A program made the position numbers and the translations under genes. From CALLVF01 sp964632205 (lineage in GTDB: Bacteria > Patescibacteriota > Microgenomatia > UBA1406 > GWC2-37-13), in contig CAZWBE010000003.1 in assembly GCA_964632205.1 (NCBI GenBank), forward strand, positions 15,785 through 79,784: a stretch of DNA of 64,000 bases, given 5' to 3'. This document shows positions 1-9,332 of the stretch, one piece after another; the first letter of the stretch is position 1, and every line of letters begins with the position of its first letter. The notes under the pieces were generated by a model. That model ran no database searches. It saw nothing but the letters and a program-made list of their open reading frames with translations, and was not told where the DNA came from.

Positions 1-597
1 TGTTTTGGGACCGATACCTTTTGCGCCAGGATAATTATCAGATGGATCACCAACAAGAGCTTTAAAATCGGGGATTTGCTTTGGCATGATGTTAAATTTT
101 TTTTTAACAGCTTCTGAATCATAAATTTTACTTTCCTTATAGCCGATTTGGGGAGTGATAACAAAAATATTTTCATCAACTAACTGGAGGATGTCTTGAT
201 CACCAGAAAGAATTAAAACTTGATCTTCTTTTCTTTTCCATTGATGGCTTATGGTGCCGATAAGATCATCGGCCTCGTATCCCGGTTTCTCTAAATGGGT
301 AATGCCAGTAAGATCAAGGGCTTGTTTTACCGGCGGAAATTGAATAGCTAAATCGTCTTCCATTTTAGGGCGTTGCGCTTGGTACTTTTCAAAAATTTTT
401 TTTCTAAAAGTGGGGACGGGAGTATCAAAACAAACAACTAAATATTGAGGTTTGAAGTTGTCGATGACTTTATTAAGAGTAGAAAAAAAACCAAAAATCG
501 CATTCGTTGGAAAACCGTTTTTAGTTTTAAAAGGGGGCAAGGCATGAAAGGCGCGGTGCATGATGGCATTGCCATCAATTAAAAGTAAATTACCCAT
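1..597 (-). CDS. polA: DNA polymerase I 5'-3' exonuclease (FEN-like) domain, partial
   Basis: Only the first 199 codons are in the window; the gene runs off the left edge. Translation of the minus strand from the ATG at 595-597 begins MGNLLLIDGNAIMHRAFHAL, the start of the PolA 5'-3' exonuclease domain. It continues with conserved acidic metal-site motifs (VCFDTP, GYEADDLIG, LSGDQDILQLV) and reaches the helix-three-turn-helix region (GDPSDNYPGAKGIGPKT) at the edge. The family removes RNA primers and flaps during lagging-strand synthesis and repair. Whether a polymerase domain follows, or this is a stand-alone exonuclease, cannot be seen. It lies downstream of ftsH on the same strand with a 77-base gap. 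Confidence 0.88.
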   Translation of the reverse strand, partial: MGNLLLIDGNAIMHRAFHALPPFKTKNGFPTNAIFGFFSTLNKVIDNFKPQYLVVCFDTPVPTFRKKIFEKYQAQRPKMEDDLAIQFPPVKQALDLTGITHLEKPGYEADDLIGTISHQWKRKEDQVLILSGDQDILQLVDENIFVITPQIGYKESKIYDSEAVKKKFNIMPKQIPDFKALVGDPSDNYPGAKGIGPKT

Positions 598-674
598 AAA
601 AGATCAGGCGACAACTACCTTGGGGGATTAATCTTTTAATTCCAGAGAGATTTTTTAAAACTTATAAAAATTTA

Positions 675-2579
675 TTACTTATTAATCATCTGTTTTTTAC
701 CAACAATTCTTTCAAAATCATCCCCATCCAAACTCTCTTTTTTTAACAACTCCTCCGCAACCCTATCTAATTCTTGTCTTTTTTCTTGGATTATAACAAT
801 TGCTTTTTTATAACAACTATCAACAATTTTTTTAATCTCCTGATCAATTTTTGCCATCATTTCTTGAGAAATGTTATTTTGTTCGAAATAAGCCTTTCCC
901 CATTCAGTAACATCTAGTGTTGGACCAAAATTAATTGGCCCCAAATCACTCATGCCATATTCAACAACCATGGCTTTGGCAATTTGTGTCGCCTGATCAA
1001 AATCATTAGCCGCTCCTGTGGTAATTTCTTTAAATACAATCTCCTCAGCGGCGCGTCCACCCATTATGGAGGTAATTTTTTCCAAAAGATTAGTTTTTGT
1101 TTCATGAAGTTTATCTTTTACCGGTGGGATTAGAGTGAAGCCTAAAGCCATTCCTCGTGAGACGATTGAGATGCGGTGAACAGGATCGGTATGAGGCAAA
1201 AAATGAGAGACAATTGCATGACCGGCTTCATGATAGGCGGTTAATTTTTTATCAAAATCTGATTGAAGGCGCTTTTTTTCCGGACCCAGTTTAACTTTGG
1301 TGGCGGCTTCTTCAATATCTTCCATTGTGATGACGGTTTTATTTTGCCGAGCAGCGTAAATGGCTGCCTCGTTTAACATATTTTCAAGATCAGCGCCAGA
1401 GAAACCGACGGTACGTTTAGCTACTTTTTCCCAGTTGTTTGTTACTTCAGGAGAGAAAGGTTTTCCTTTGGCGTGGATTTTAATTATGGCTTTTCTTCCT
1501 TCAAGATCAGGATAGTCAACAATTATTCGCCGATCAAAGCGGCCAGGACGAAGTAGAGCCGGATCAAGAAGATCACCTCGATTGGTGGCGGCAATCACCA
1601 CTACTTGTTCTGTTGGGGTAAATCCGTCCATTTCCACTAAAATTTGATTGAGAGTTTGTTCTCTCTCATCGTGCGAAGGCATAACTCCCACAGAGCGAGC
1701 GCGACCAATCGCATCAATTTCATCAATAAAAATTATAGACGGAGCGTCTTTTTTAGCTGTAGCAAAAAGATCCCTAACGCGAGCGGCTCCAATCCCTACC
1801 AACATTTCCATAAATTCGCTACCAGCGATTGAAAAAAAAGGCACATTAGCCTCGCCGGCAACCGCTTTAGCTAAAAGTGTTTTGCCACAACCTGATGGTC
1901 CGACCAAAAGTACTCCCTTAGGAGTCCTTGCCCCTAATTTTTTATATTTTTCCGGATGTTTTAAAAAATCAACCACTTCTTCTAACTCCTTTTTTGCCTC
2001 ATCAACACCGGCAACATTAGCAAAGGTAATTTTTGGTAAATCTTTACTAAAACGTTTAGCTTTTGCTTGGCCAAAAGAAAAAACAGAATCTTGAGCACCT
2101 TTTGCCTGGCGAAAAAGAAAAACGAAAAAAGCAACCATAAGAAGTGTAGGGATAATATTACTTAAAAAATTAATTAAGCCAGCTGATCCTTGCGTGTCTT
2201 TAATGACAATATTTATATTATCAGGATTAACACCCGATTCTCTTAAGGTTTTTAAGAAACTATCACCGGCTTCTTTATAGCTTACGGCAAAACTATTGTT
2301 TTTGTATTGGGCAATGATTTTATTGTCAACGATTTCTATTTTTTTTATTTTATTTTCTTTAATATCTTTGACAATGGCGGTTATTGGTTTTTCAGGAAAA
2401 ATTTGCTTCATTTCCCTAGAAATTGATTGGTAGGAAAAAAACAAAAAAAGAAAAACAAAAAAGATAATAAAAAGATTTTTTAAATCAAAATTGAAGTTAA
2501 ATTCGGCTACTTTTTTAGGTTTATTTTCTTTTTTCATCTTTGATTGGTGATTATCGGCAGACTTTTTTTTGATAGGCAT
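675..2579 (-). CDS. ftsH: FtsH, membrane-bound ATP-dependent zinc metalloprotease
   Basis: Processive AAA+ protease that extracts and degrades membrane and cytosolic proteins. The order is typical: a basic cytoplasmic start, TM1 (about 34-51), extracytoplasmic FtsH domain (about 52-135), TM2 (about 136-156), AAA module and zinc peptidase. Walker A is GPSGCGKT (227-234) instead of the usual GPPGTGKT. Walker B is IIFIDEID (about 282-289), the SRH contains RPGRFDR, and the zinc site is HEAGH (450-454) with the downstream NDFDQAT aspartate. The pore loop reads MLVGIG where FVGVG is usual, so the aromatic pore residue is Leu. Length (634 aa) is normal. It is transcribed divergently from tsaC-tsaE across a 48-base palindromic promoter region. 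Confidence 0.97.
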   Translation of the reverse strand: MPIKKKSADNHQSKMKKENKPKKVAEFNFNFDLKNLFIIFFVFLFLFFSYQSISREMKQIFPEKPITAIVKDIKENKIKKIEIVDNKIIAQYKNNSFAVSYKEAGDSFLKTLRESGVNPDNINIVIKDTQGSAGLINFLSNIIPTLLMVAFFVFLFRQAKGAQDSVFSFGQAKAKRFSKDLPKITFANVAGVDEAKKELEEVVDFLKHPEKYKKLGARTPKGVLLVGPSGCGKTLLAKAVAGEANVPFFSIAGSEFMEMLVGIGAARVRDLFATAKKDAPSIIFIDEIDAIGRARSVGVMPSHDEREQTLNQILVEMDGFTPTEQVVVIAATNRGDLLDPALLRPGRFDRRIIVDYPDLEGRKAIIKIHAKGKPFSPEVTNNWEKVAKRTVGFSGADLENMLNEAAIYAARQNKTVITMEDIEEAATKVKLGPEKKRLQSDFDKKLTAYHEAGHAIVSHFLPHTDPVHRISIVSRGMALGFTLIPPVKDKLHETKTNLLEKITSIMGGRAAEEIVFKEITTGAANDFDQATQIAKAMVVEYGMSDLGPINFGPTLDVTEWGKAYFEQNNISQEMMAKIDQEIKKIVDSCYKKAIVIIQEKRQELDRVAEELLKKESLDGDDFERIVGKKQMINK

Positions 2580-2586
2580 ATACTTA

Positions 2587-2610
2587 ATTTTAGCAAATTT
2601 TTGCTAAAAT
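2587..2610. promoter_or_regulatory. Palindromic divergent promoter between ftsH and tsaC-tsaE
   Basis: A perfect 10-bp inverted repeat (TTTTAGCAAA, 2588-2597; TTTGCTAAAA, 2600-2609) with a 2-base spacer. Each strand reads an extended -10 box TGCTAAAAT: 2602-2610 on plus and its mirror on minus ending at 2587. The minus -10 ends 7 bases before the ftsH ATG, so ftsH mRNA should be leaderless. The plus -10 ends 17 bases before the tsaC-tsaE ATG, giving a leader of roughly 10 bases. The palindrome could also bind a dimeric regulator. Inferred from sequence only. Confidence 0.6.
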
Positions 2611-2627
2611 AGAGTTTAATTTTATAT

Positions 2628-3683
2628 ATGAAAAGAATATTTTATAACATCAACAATTGGCAGGAAAAAGAAATAATAATTAAGGAAGCATTAGATGTTT
2701 TAAGAAAAAGTGGGTTGATAATTTTTCCTTCAGACACCGTTTATGGCTTGTTAGTTGATGCCACTAATGAAGAAGCAGTTAAGAAGCTAATTAAATTCAA
2801 AAATCGACCGCCGGGAAAACCGATTTCCGTTTTTGTTTCTAACTTTTTTATGTTAGAAAATTATGCTCAAGTCAACAGTAAGCAAGAAGCGATTTTGAAA
2901 CAAATTCTTCCTGGTCCTTTTACAGTAGTATTAAAATCAAAAGGAAAAGTATCTACGCTGCTTGAGTCGGAAAAAGGAACGCTTGGTCTTCGTTTACCCG
3001 ATTATCCCTTAATTCAGGAGCTAGTGGATAAATTTGGTAAACCAATAACTGCTACCTCGGCAAATTTATCAGGTAGACCTCCTCATTATCAAATAGAAAC
3101 ATTATGGCGGGAATTACCCCAAGTTAAGAAAGATATTGTTGATTGTATTGTTGATACTGGTAAACTGCCGAGAAATAAACCCTCAACAGTGATTGATTTA
3201 ACGACCCCAACGATTAAAATTCTTCGTCGAGGAGATATTATTTTTAAAAATGAAAAAACATATTTTTCAAGCTCACCTCAACAGACAAAAAAAATTGGTC
3301 GATATCTGTTAAAGAGGTTTTTAAAAGAAAAAAAAGATAAAGCATTGGTTTTTATCATTGAAGGAGAGTTTGGCGTGGGAAAAACTATTCTCGTTAAGGG
3401 CATGGGTGAAGCTTTAGGGATTGACAATATTATCTCACCCAGCTTTGTTATTTATTATCAGTATGATAATTTTTTTCATCTGGATCTTTATCAAATAGAG
3501 GAAAAGGAAGAATTTCGTTATCTTAAAATAGAAAAGCTGTTAAAACCAGAAAATATTGTATGTATTGAATGGGGAGAAAAAACTGGAGAAATTTATGATC
3601 TTCTTAAAAAAAAGGCAAAAATTGTATATATAAACATGCGTTACATTGGTAAAAAAGACAGAGAGATAGAGGTTAGAAATTAA
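2628..3683 (+). CDS. TsaC-TsaE fusion: threonylcarbamoyl-AMP synthase joined to the TsaE ATPase
   Basis: Two t6A enzymes in one chain. Residues about 15-205 are a YrdC/Sua5 (TsaC) domain, with PSDTVYG (34-40), the lysine/arginine-rich KFKNRPPGKP region (56-65) and TSANLSG (143-149). It makes threonylcarbamoyl-AMP from Thr, bicarbonate and ATP. Residues about 215-345 are a TsaE (YjeE) P-loop ATPase, with Walker A GEFGVGKT (246-253), SPSFVI (270-275), HLDLYQI (284-290) and the C-terminal IEWGE. TsaE normally drives turnover of the TsaB-TsaD complex. tsaD follows 75 bases later on the same strand; tsaB is not seen in this window. The single open frame has no internal stop or shift, so this looks like a true fusion. 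Confidence 0.93.
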   Translation: MKRIFYNINNWQEKEIIIKEALDVLRKSGLIIFPSDTVYGLLVDATNEEAVKKLIKFKNRPPGKPISVFVSNFFMLENYAQVNSKQEAILKQILPGPFTVVLKSKGKVSTLLESEKGTLGLRLPDYPLIQELVDKFGKPITATSANLSGRPPHYQIETLWRELPQVKKDIVDCIVDTGKLPRNKPSTVIDLTTPTIKILRRGDIIFKNEKTYFSSSPQQTKKIGRYLLKRFLKEKKDKALVFIIEGEFGVGKTILVKGMGEALGIDNIISPSFVIYYQYDNFFHLDLYQIEEKEEFRYLKIEKLLKPENIVCIEWGEKTGEIYDLLKKKAKIVYINMRYIGKKDREIEVRN

Positions 3684-3725
3684 GAGGGAGAAAGTTGAGA
3701 TAAAAACATATTGCCTAAGTTGATT

Positions 3726-3731
3726 TATAAT
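3726..3731 (+). promoter_or_regulatory. Candidate -10 box for tsaD
   Basis: Consensus TATAAT in the 75-base gap between tsaC-tsaE and tsaD, without a convincing -35 at the normal spacing. It would give a short leader before the tsaD start at 3759. The start region contains a near-perfect 13-bp tandem duplication (3746-3770), which places a second, out-of-frame ATG at 3746. Confidence 0.35.
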
Positions 3732-3758
3732 TAACTTGATTTTTTATGAAAATTTTTT

Positions 3759-4808
3759 ATGAAAATTTTAGCCATCGACACTTCCTGTGATGAAACAGCG
3801 GTAGCTGTCACCAACGGGCGCAGAGTTTTAGCTAATGCTATTTATTCCCAGATTCTGATTCATAAAAAATGGGGAGGTGTAGTGCCGTCTTTGGCAAAAA
3901 GAGCCCATGAGGAGAGAATTGATTGGATCATAGATAATTTAAAAATTAAAAATCAAAAGTTAAAAATTGAAGAAATAAACAGTATTGCCGTCACTTACGG
4001 TCCTGGTTTGGCAATTGCTTTGGAAGTAGGAATAAAAAAGGCTAAAGAATTAGCCAAAAAATATCATAAGAAATTAATTGCTATTAATCATATGGAAGGA
4101 CATATTTATTCTTGTTTTGTCCAAAATAGTGTTGGCAATCCAAAAATTAATTTTCATTTTCCTTATTTATCACTTTTAGTTTCTGGTGGACATACAGAAT
4201 TAGTGATATTCAAGAATCATTTAAACTATGAAGTAATAGGACAAACAATTGATGATGCTGCTGGTGAGGCTTTAGATAAGGCGGCAAAACTTTTAGGTTT
4301 AGGATATCCAGGAGGGCCGGCTATTGAGAGATTAGCTGCTAACGTTGGCAACCGCGATTTTTTTCATTTTCCGCGACCAATGTTAAGATCAAACAACTTG
4401 AATTTTTCATTTTCCGGCTTAAAGACAGCTTTTTATTATTTTCTAAAAAAAAATCAGTCTTTAATTAAAAGCGGCGATCGCAATAAACAATTAAATATTA
4501 AAGAATTGGCTTCATCATTTCAGAGAGCGGTTTTTGATGTTTTAATTTTTAAGACAGAGAAAGCGATAAAAGAAACGGGCATTAAAAATTTATTAGTGGG
4601 AGGTGGTGTCATTGCCAACTTGTATCTTCGCTTAAGAATTCGTCAGCTAGTCCAAAAATATAATGGTAGTGTTTTATTTCCGCCTTTTAAATATCTAATG
4701 GGGGATAATGCAGCAATGATCGGCGTTGCTGCTTATTATAAGGCAAAAAAGGGGGTGTTTGTTGATAATATTGAACAGCTTGATCGAGTGCCGCGACTCT
4801 CTTTATAA
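3759..4808 (+). CDS. tsaD: TsaD, tRNA N6-threonylcarbamoyl transferase catalytic subunit
   Basis: Transfers the threonylcarbamoyl group from TC-AMP to A37 of ANN-decoding tRNAs. It is an ASKHA-fold protein of normal length (349 aa). It begins MKILAIDTSCDETAVAV, has the iron/zinc-binding HMEGH pair (H111, H115), LVSGGHTEL near 157, and the C-terminal GGGVIANLYLR and MGDNAAMIG motifs. The start at 3759 gives the canonical N-terminus; the ATG at 3746 is out of frame and ends after 14 codons. Residues about 61-70 (LKIKNQKLKI) are encoded by an AT-rich repeat word also seen in other genes of this window. It sits beside tsaC-tsaE, so three t6A activities are contiguous. Confidence 0.96.
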   Translation: MKILAIDTSCDETAVAVTNGRRVLANAIYSQILIHKKWGGVVPSLAKRAHEERIDWIIDNLKIKNQKLKIEEINSIAVTYGPGLAIALEVGIKKAKELAKKYHKKLIAINHMEGHIYSCFVQNSVGNPKINFHFPYLSLLVSGGHTELVIFKNHLNYEVIGQTIDDAAGEALDKAAKLLGLGYPGGPAIERLAANVGNRDFFHFPRPMLRSNNLNFSFSGLKTAFYYFLKKNQSLIKSGDRNKQLNIKELASSFQRAVFDVLIFKTEKAIKETGIKNLLVGGGVIANLYLRLRIRQLVQKYNGSVLFPPFKYLMGDNAAMIGVAAYYKAKKGVFVDNIEQLDRVPRLSL

Positions 4809-4814
4809 CTACCC

Positions 4815-4842
4815 TTGAAATAAATTTAAATTTTGATAAACT
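4815..4842 (+). promoter_or_regulatory. Promoter of the SUF operon
   Basis: TTGAAA (4815-4820), a 16-base spacer, then TAAACT (4837-4842) with an upstream TG (TGA at 4834-4836) as in extended -10 promoters. The predicted transcript starts near 4849, about 14 bases before the ATG at 4863. It lies just upstream of the Rrf2-family gene, so feedback by that regulator on this site is plausible but not shown. Confidence 0.5.
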
Positions 4843-4862
4843 ATTACTCATTAAGTACAAGT

Positions 4863-5315
4863 ATGTTGACTATTAGCAATCAATCGGATTATGGTATTTT
4901 GTTTATTTCTTCTCTTATTAATCAAAATGGCTATGTTCCCCTTTCTCAAATAGTTAAACGAATGAGATTTCCGGCGCGATTTTTAGCGAGGATAGCCGCT
5001 CAGTTAGTGAAAAATAAAATCGTTATTAGTCGTGAAGGTAAGGCGGGAGGGTATAAGTTAACTAAAAAGATTGAGACGATGAGTCTTTATGATTATTTAA
5101 AAATTTTTGAGGGAGATTTACGTTTTTCTAAATGTAATAATTTAAAATATCAGTGTCGGTGGGAAAAAATGTGTCGTCATAAAAGCTTTTTTCAACATCA
5201 TCTTCGAAAAGTAGTTATCTCTTCTCTTAAACAGTTTAAACTTAAAGATCTTTTCACGAGACGTAAGACGACATCTTATTTTGTTAATTTGAAAAAAACT
5301 TATGTTAGTGCTTAA
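4863..5315 (+). CDS. Rrf2/IscR-family Fe-S-sensing transcriptional regulator
   Basis: Winged-helix Rrf2 protein of about 150 aa. The N-terminus from the ATG at 4863 (MLTISNQSDYGILFI) matches the family start; a TTG at 4833 would add ten residues not expected in the family, so I prefer 4863. The DNA-binding wing has SREGKAGGYKL. Three cysteines (about C91, C98 and C104, spaced C-x6-C-x5-C) followed by a histidine resemble the [2Fe-2S] ligands of IscR (C-x5-C-x5-C). It is the first gene of the SUF operon and overlaps sufC by 14 bases, which supports a role as the operon's Fe-S-responsive regulator. The ligand spacing is not identical to IscR, so cluster binding is inferred. Confidence 0.85.
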   Translation: MLTISNQSDYGILFISSLINQNGYVPLSQIVKRMRFPARFLARIAAQLVKNKIVISREGKAGGYKLTKKIETMSLYDYLKIFEGDLRFSKCNNLKYQCRWEKMCRHKSFFQHHLRKVVISSLKQFKLKDLFTRRKTTSYFVNLKKTYVSA

Positions 5316-6012
5316 AAATCTCACTGTTGAAGTGGCCGGGAAAACCATTCTTCACGACCTTAACTTCACTTTTAAAAAAGGAAAAATCTATGTTTTAATG
5401 GGGCCAAATGGATCAGGCAAATCAACTTTGGCTTATACAATAATGGGTCATCCGGCGTACCAGTTAAAGGAGGGAGTGATAAAAATTGGAAAAAAAAATA
5501 TTACTCGATTAACTACTGATAAAAGAGCAAAATTAGGGTTATTTTTATCTTTTCAAACTCCTTTATCTCTTTCAGGAGTTAATGTTTTCCAATTATTACG
5601 CTTGGCTCTTTCTGGAAAAAAGGATCCGCTGACAATTAAAAAGCAAATAGAAATTTGTGGCCAATCGTTAAAAATTCCTCCAGAAATACTGGAAAGGTCA
5701 TTAAATGATGGAACTTCTGGAGGTGAAAAGAAAAAATTGGAAGTCTTACAGGCAGCGATTATCCAACCAAAATTTTTGATTTTTGATGAAGTGGATACTG
5801 GTGTTGATGTTGATGCTATGAAAATTATCACTGAATTTATTAAAAATGATGATAAAAAAGATAAAACTTACCTTTTTATTACTCACTACAGTCGAATTTT
5901 AAAATATTTAAAACCTGATTATGTTTTAGTAATGATTAAAGGCAAAATTGTTAAAGTAGGCGATTATCATTTAGCTTATCAAATTGAAAAATATGGATAT
6001 GAAAAGCTATGA
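5302..6012 (+). CDS. sufC: SufC, Fe-S cluster assembly ATPase
   Basis: ABC-type ATPase of the SufBCD scaffold. The motifs are intact: Walker [10 protein letters not shown] (34-42), Q-loop SFQTP (83-87), signature TSGGEKKK (138-145), Walker B FLIFDE with catalytic Glu (158-163), and the switch His in LFITH (about 195). [13 protein letters not shown] and [11 protein letters not shown] are SufC hallmarks that separate it from transporter ATPases. Length (236 aa) is normal. It overlaps the regulator gene upstream and sufB downstream, so translational coupling is likely. Confidence 0.96.
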   Translation: MLVLKNLTVEVAGKTILHDLNFTFKKGKIYVLMGPNGSGKSTLAYTIMGHPAYQLKEGVIKIGKKNITRLTTDKRAKLGLFLSFQTPLSLSGVNVFQLLRLALSGKKDPLTIKKQIEICGQSLKIPPEILERSLNDGTSGGEKKKLEVLQAAIIQPKFLIFDEVDTGVDVDAMKIITEFIKNDDKKDKTYLFITHYSRILKYLKPDYVLVMIKGKIVKVGDYHLAYQIEKYGYEKL

Positions 6013-7345
6013 GTATCAAAGCAAAAAAGGATTAGATGAGGAGGTAATTAATAATATTTCTTATATTAAAAATGAGCCATTATGGATGAGGGAATTACGG
6101 CTTAAAGCCTACTCTATTTTCAAAAAAAAAAGCATGCCTACTTGGGGTGGCGACTTATCAAAACTTAATTTTGATGAAATTTATTATTACATTAAGCCAA
6201 CAAAAGGGATAGTTTCTTCATGGATAGATTTACCTCAGCAGATAAGAGATATCTACGAAAAAATCGGTATTCCTGAAGCGGAGAGGAAATTTTTAGCCGG
6301 AGTGTCCGCCCAATATGAAAGTGAGGTAGTTTATGAAAGTATTAAAACAGAATTAGAAAAACAAGGAGTAATTTTTTGCGATATGGATACTGCGGTTAAA
6401 AAATATCCTGAAATAGTTCAAAGATATTTTGGGACAGTCGTACCTGCCAATGATAATAAATTTGCTGCTTTAAATTCGGCTGTTTGGTCAGGAGGATCTT
6501 TTGTTTATGTTCCGAAAAACACTCATGTTAAATTACCTCTTCAGGCTTATTTTAGAATTAACTCCCAACAGTTTGGCCAATTTGAGCGGACATTAATTAT
6601 TGTTGAGGAGGGAAGTTTTGTTCATTATACAGAAGGGTGTACAGCACCACTTTATTCAACAGCTTCATTGCATGCTGCTGTTGTTGAGATTATTGTTAAA
6701 AAAAACGCCCGAGCAAGGTATACCACTGTTCAAAACTGGAGTAAAAATGTTTACAACCTTGTGACTAAAAGAGCAAAAGTAGAAGAAGAAGGAGTGATGG
6801 AGTGGGTTGATGGTAATTTAGGAAGCGCTTTGACAATGAAATATCCATCTTGTTATTTGATAGGCAGAAAAGCTCGGGGTGAAGTTTTATCTATCGCTTA
6901 TGCTGGTATTGGCCAGCATCAAGATGCAGGGGCAAAAATGATTCATTTAGCGGCGGAGACATCTTCTCGGATTATTTCCAAATCAATCTCCAAAGAGGGA
7001 GGAAGAACTTCTTATCGAGGTTTGGTTTACATTGCTCCCGGCGCAAAAAAGTGTTCTGTTTGTGTCAGTTGTGATGCTTTAATTATTGATGAAAAATCTC
7101 GTTCTGATACTTATCCAGTCATGAGAGTAAAAGAACAAGATGTAGAAGTGCAACATGAGGCGACGGTAGAAAAGTTAGGAGAGGAAAAATTATTTTATTT
7201 ATTGGCGCGGGGGATTAAAAAAAGCGATGCCGAAGGATTGTTGGTAAACGGATTCATTGAGCCAGTGGCTAAAGAAATACCTCTTGAATATGCTATTGAG
7301 CTTAATCGTTTGATAAATTTAGAAATGTCAGGGAGCGTAGGATAA
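5993..7345 (+). CDS. sufB: SufB, Fe-S cluster scaffold subunit
   Basis: Beta-helix scaffold of the SufBCD complex, about 450 aa. Conserved SufB blocks are visible: the N-terminal [34 protein letters not shown], the [11 protein letters not shown] segment, [29 protein letters not shown], and the cysteine-containing [15 protein letters not shown]. The C-terminal EHEATV-like region reads [22 protein letters not shown] at 5984 is possible, but ATG codons at 5993 and 5999 fit better. The gene overlaps the end of sufC. It is the best conserved SUF component here, and it has cysteines that could carry the nascent cluster or sulfur. Confidence 0.95.
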   Translation: MDMKSYEYQSKKGLDEEVINNISYIKNEPLWMRELRLKAYSIFKKKSMPTWGGDLSKLNFDEIYYYIKPTKGIVSSWIDLPQQIRDIYEKIGIPEAERKFLAGVSAQYESEVVYESIKTELEKQGVIFCDMDTAVKKYPEIVQRYFGTVVPANDNKFAALNSAVWSGGSFVYVPKNTHVKLPLQAYFRINSQQFGQFERTLIIVEEGSFVHYTEGCTAPLYSTASLHAAVVEIIVKKNARARYTTVQNWSKNVYNLVTKRAKVEEEGVMEWVDGNLGSALTMKYPSCYLIGRKARGEVLSIAYAGIGQHQDAGAKMIHLAAETSSRIISKSISKEGGRTSYRGLVYIAPGAKKCSVCVSCDALIIDEKSRSDTYPVMRVKEQDVEVQHEATVEKLGEEKLFYLLARGIKKSDAEGLLVNGFIEPVAKEIPLEYAIELNRLINLEMSGSVG

Positions 7346-7395
7346 TAAAAAAATAATGATTACCATTTAGTTTTTTAAATTAGGATTTTTAATTT

Positions 7396-8025
7396 ATGAT
7401 TAATTTTATTGACCTTCGTCAGGAGAAAAAATCAAGATTAATTTTTAATAAATCAGGTAACTATCTTGTTTTTACACATAATCTTTCTGGTAAATTCTTG
7501 TTTGAAATTAAAGCTTCTGGTGTTAATCTTAATATTTACGGTATTTTTATAGGAAAAGGCAAGGATAAATTTAATTTAGAGACAATTCAACATCATAAAG
7601 CCCCTTCTTCTTTTTCTAATCTTCTTATTAAGGGGGTTTTTTATGATTATTCTCAATTCAATTTTAATGGCTTGATTCGAATAGAGAAAAACGCCCAAAA
7701 AACTCACGCCTATCAAAAAAACCAAAATCTTTTGTTATCACCCTTTAGTGTTATTGAATCAAATCCAAATCTTGAAATTTTAGCCAATGATGTTTTTTGC
7801 ACCCATGGCTCAACTACCGGTAAACTTAATGAGAGCCAACTGTTTTATCTTACTAGTCGTTCTTTAAATCAAAAACAGGCCTCTCTACTTCTTCTTCACG
7901 GTTTTGTCAACGAAGTTTTTGATAAAATGAGAAAGTTAGTTGATTTTCGTCTTTTTCAAAAAAGTTTTCTTGAAATAGAGAGTTTATTAAATAAGGATTT
8001 TCATTTGTTTAGCTTTTGTACTTGA
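7396..8025 (+). CDS. sufD: Short SufD-like scaffold subunit
   Basis: SufD partners SufB and SufC in the Fe-S scaffold. This copy is only 209 aa against roughly 420 in E. coli. It keeps the C-terminal SufBD core: DVFCTHGSTTGKLNES matches the SufD block holding the conserved Cys and His at the SufB-SufD interface, followed by LFYLTSRSLNQKQASLLLLHGFVNEV. The long N-terminal helical part is absent, with no frameshift or stop that would explain it, so it appears to be a genuine minimal form. It sits 50 bases after sufB and slightly before sufS. A diverged stand-alone SufBD protein is the alternative. Confidence 0.82.
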   Translation: MINFIDLRQEKKSRLIFNKSGNYLVFTHNLSGKFLFEIKASGVNLNIYGIFIGKGKDKFNLETIQHHKAPSSFSNLLIKGVFYDYSQFNFNGLIRIEKNAQKTHAYQKNQNLLLSPFSVIESNPNLEILANDVFCTHGSTTGKLNESQLFYLTSRSLNQKQASLLLLHGFVNEVFDKMRKLVDFRLFQKSFLEIESLLNKDFHLFSFCT

Positions 8026-8051
8026 CAATTTTTGTTGGAGATCCTTTTCTT

Positions 8052-9332
8052 ATGTTAAATGTTAATAAAATTAAAAAAGACTTTCCTATTTTCAAATTTC
8101 ACCCGCAATTGGTTTATCTTGATTCAGCAGCCATGTCACTTAAACCAAAAGTAGTAATGGAAGCCATGGATGATTATTATTTAAACTACAGCGCTAATGT
8201 TTTCCGGGGAATTTATCGTTTATCCGAGAAAGCCACAGAAGAATATGAGTTGGCGAGAAAAAAAATCAGTCAATTTATTAATGCTACAACAGATAAAGAA
8301 ATTATTTTCGTTCGCAACACAACTGAAGCGATTAATTTAATTGCTTATGCCTGGGGAAGGTTAAATATAAGGAAAGGAGATGAAATTGTGATGACAATAA
8401 TGGAGCATCATTCCAATTTTATTCCCTGGCAGATGTTGGCAGGTGAATTGGGGGCGAAGCTTAAAATCATTGACATCACTGATGATGGTTATTTAGATTT
8501 AGGTTTGGGGGATGATGAATCTCAGATATCAAATATTAAAGAGAGTAAGAAAAACATAAAAATTACTCTTGATGGTATTATCACAAAAAAGACAAAAATA
8601 TTAACTTTAACTTATGTTTCTAATGTTTTGGGAACCATTAATCCCGTAAAAGAAATAATTACCGCGGCAAAAAAAATTAATCCGAAAATTATTGTCATTA
8701 TTGATGCTGCCCAGGCAATTCCCCATTTGAAAGTCGATGTTAAAGATTTAAACTGCGATTTTTTGGCTTTTTCTGGACAAAAAATGTTGGGACCAACAGG
8801 AGTGGGAGTGCTATGGGCAAAAATTGATCATTTGAAAAAAATGTCGCCATTTTTAGTCGGAGGAGAAACGATTAGGGAAGTTCATCTTGATAAAACGATT
8901 TTTACCGAACCACCTCATAAATTTGAAGCCGGTACACCTAATATTGCCGGTGTTATTGGTTTGGGAGCAGCGGTTGATTATTTAAATAAAATTGGAATTG
9001 ATAAGATTCGAAGTCACGAAGAAGCGCTTACTCGATATGCTTTAATTAGCTTAAGAGAGTTTAAAGATTTAATTGTTTATGGTCCGAAAGAGGTAAATAA
9101 TCGGGCTGGCGTTTTAACTTTTAATCTGACAGGAATTCATCCTCATGATGTGGCGGCTATTTTAGATGAAGCAAAAATTTGTGTTCGTTCCGGTCATCAC
9201 TGCACTATGCCACTTCATACGAAACTGGGTTTAAACGCGTCAGTGAGGGTGTCATTTTATCTTTACAATACAAAAGAGGATGTCGATCGACTAATTGACG
9301 GTTTGTTAAAAGTAAAAAAAATTTTTAAATAG
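8052..9332 (+). CDS. sufS: SufS, cysteine desulfurase
   Basis: PLP enzyme (class V aminotransferase fold) that takes sulfur from cysteine and passes it to the SUF scaffold. The PLP lysine is in SGQKMLGPTG (about residue 243). The catalytic cysteine is in SGHHCTMPL (about 384), as in group II (SufS) desulfurases. I choose the ATG at 8052 (MLNVNKIKKDFPIF) over a TTG at 8016 because the family begins there and GGAG lies upstream. Residues about 155-180 include a charged low-complexity insert. The stop overlaps the first base of sufU. Confidence 0.94.
   Translation: MLNVNKIKKDFPIFKFHPQLVYLDSAAMSLKPKVVMEAMDDYYLNYSANVFRGIYRLSEKATEEYELARKKISQFINATTDKEIIFVRNTTEAINLIAYAWGRLNIRKGDEIVMTIMEHHSNFIPWQMLAGELGAKLKIIDITDDGYLDLGLGDDESQISNIKESKKNIKITLDGIITKKTKILTLTYVSNVLGTINPVKEIITAAKKINPKIIVIIDAAQAIPHLKVDVKDLNCDFLAFSGQKMLGPTGVGVLWAKIDHLKKMSPFLVGGETIREVHLDKTIFTEPPHKFEAGTPNIAGVIGLGAAVDYLNKIGIDKIRSHEEALTRYALISLREFKDLIVYGPKEVNNRAGVLTFNLTGIHPHDVAAILDEAKICVRSGHHCTMPLHTKLGLNASVRVSFYLYNTKEDVDRLIDGLLKVKKIFK

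Noticed and set aside
1644..2094. Plus-strand open frames opposite ftsH
   Set aside because: They lie inside the coding part of ftsH on the other strand, have no family resemblance, and are typical of AT-rich antisense frames.
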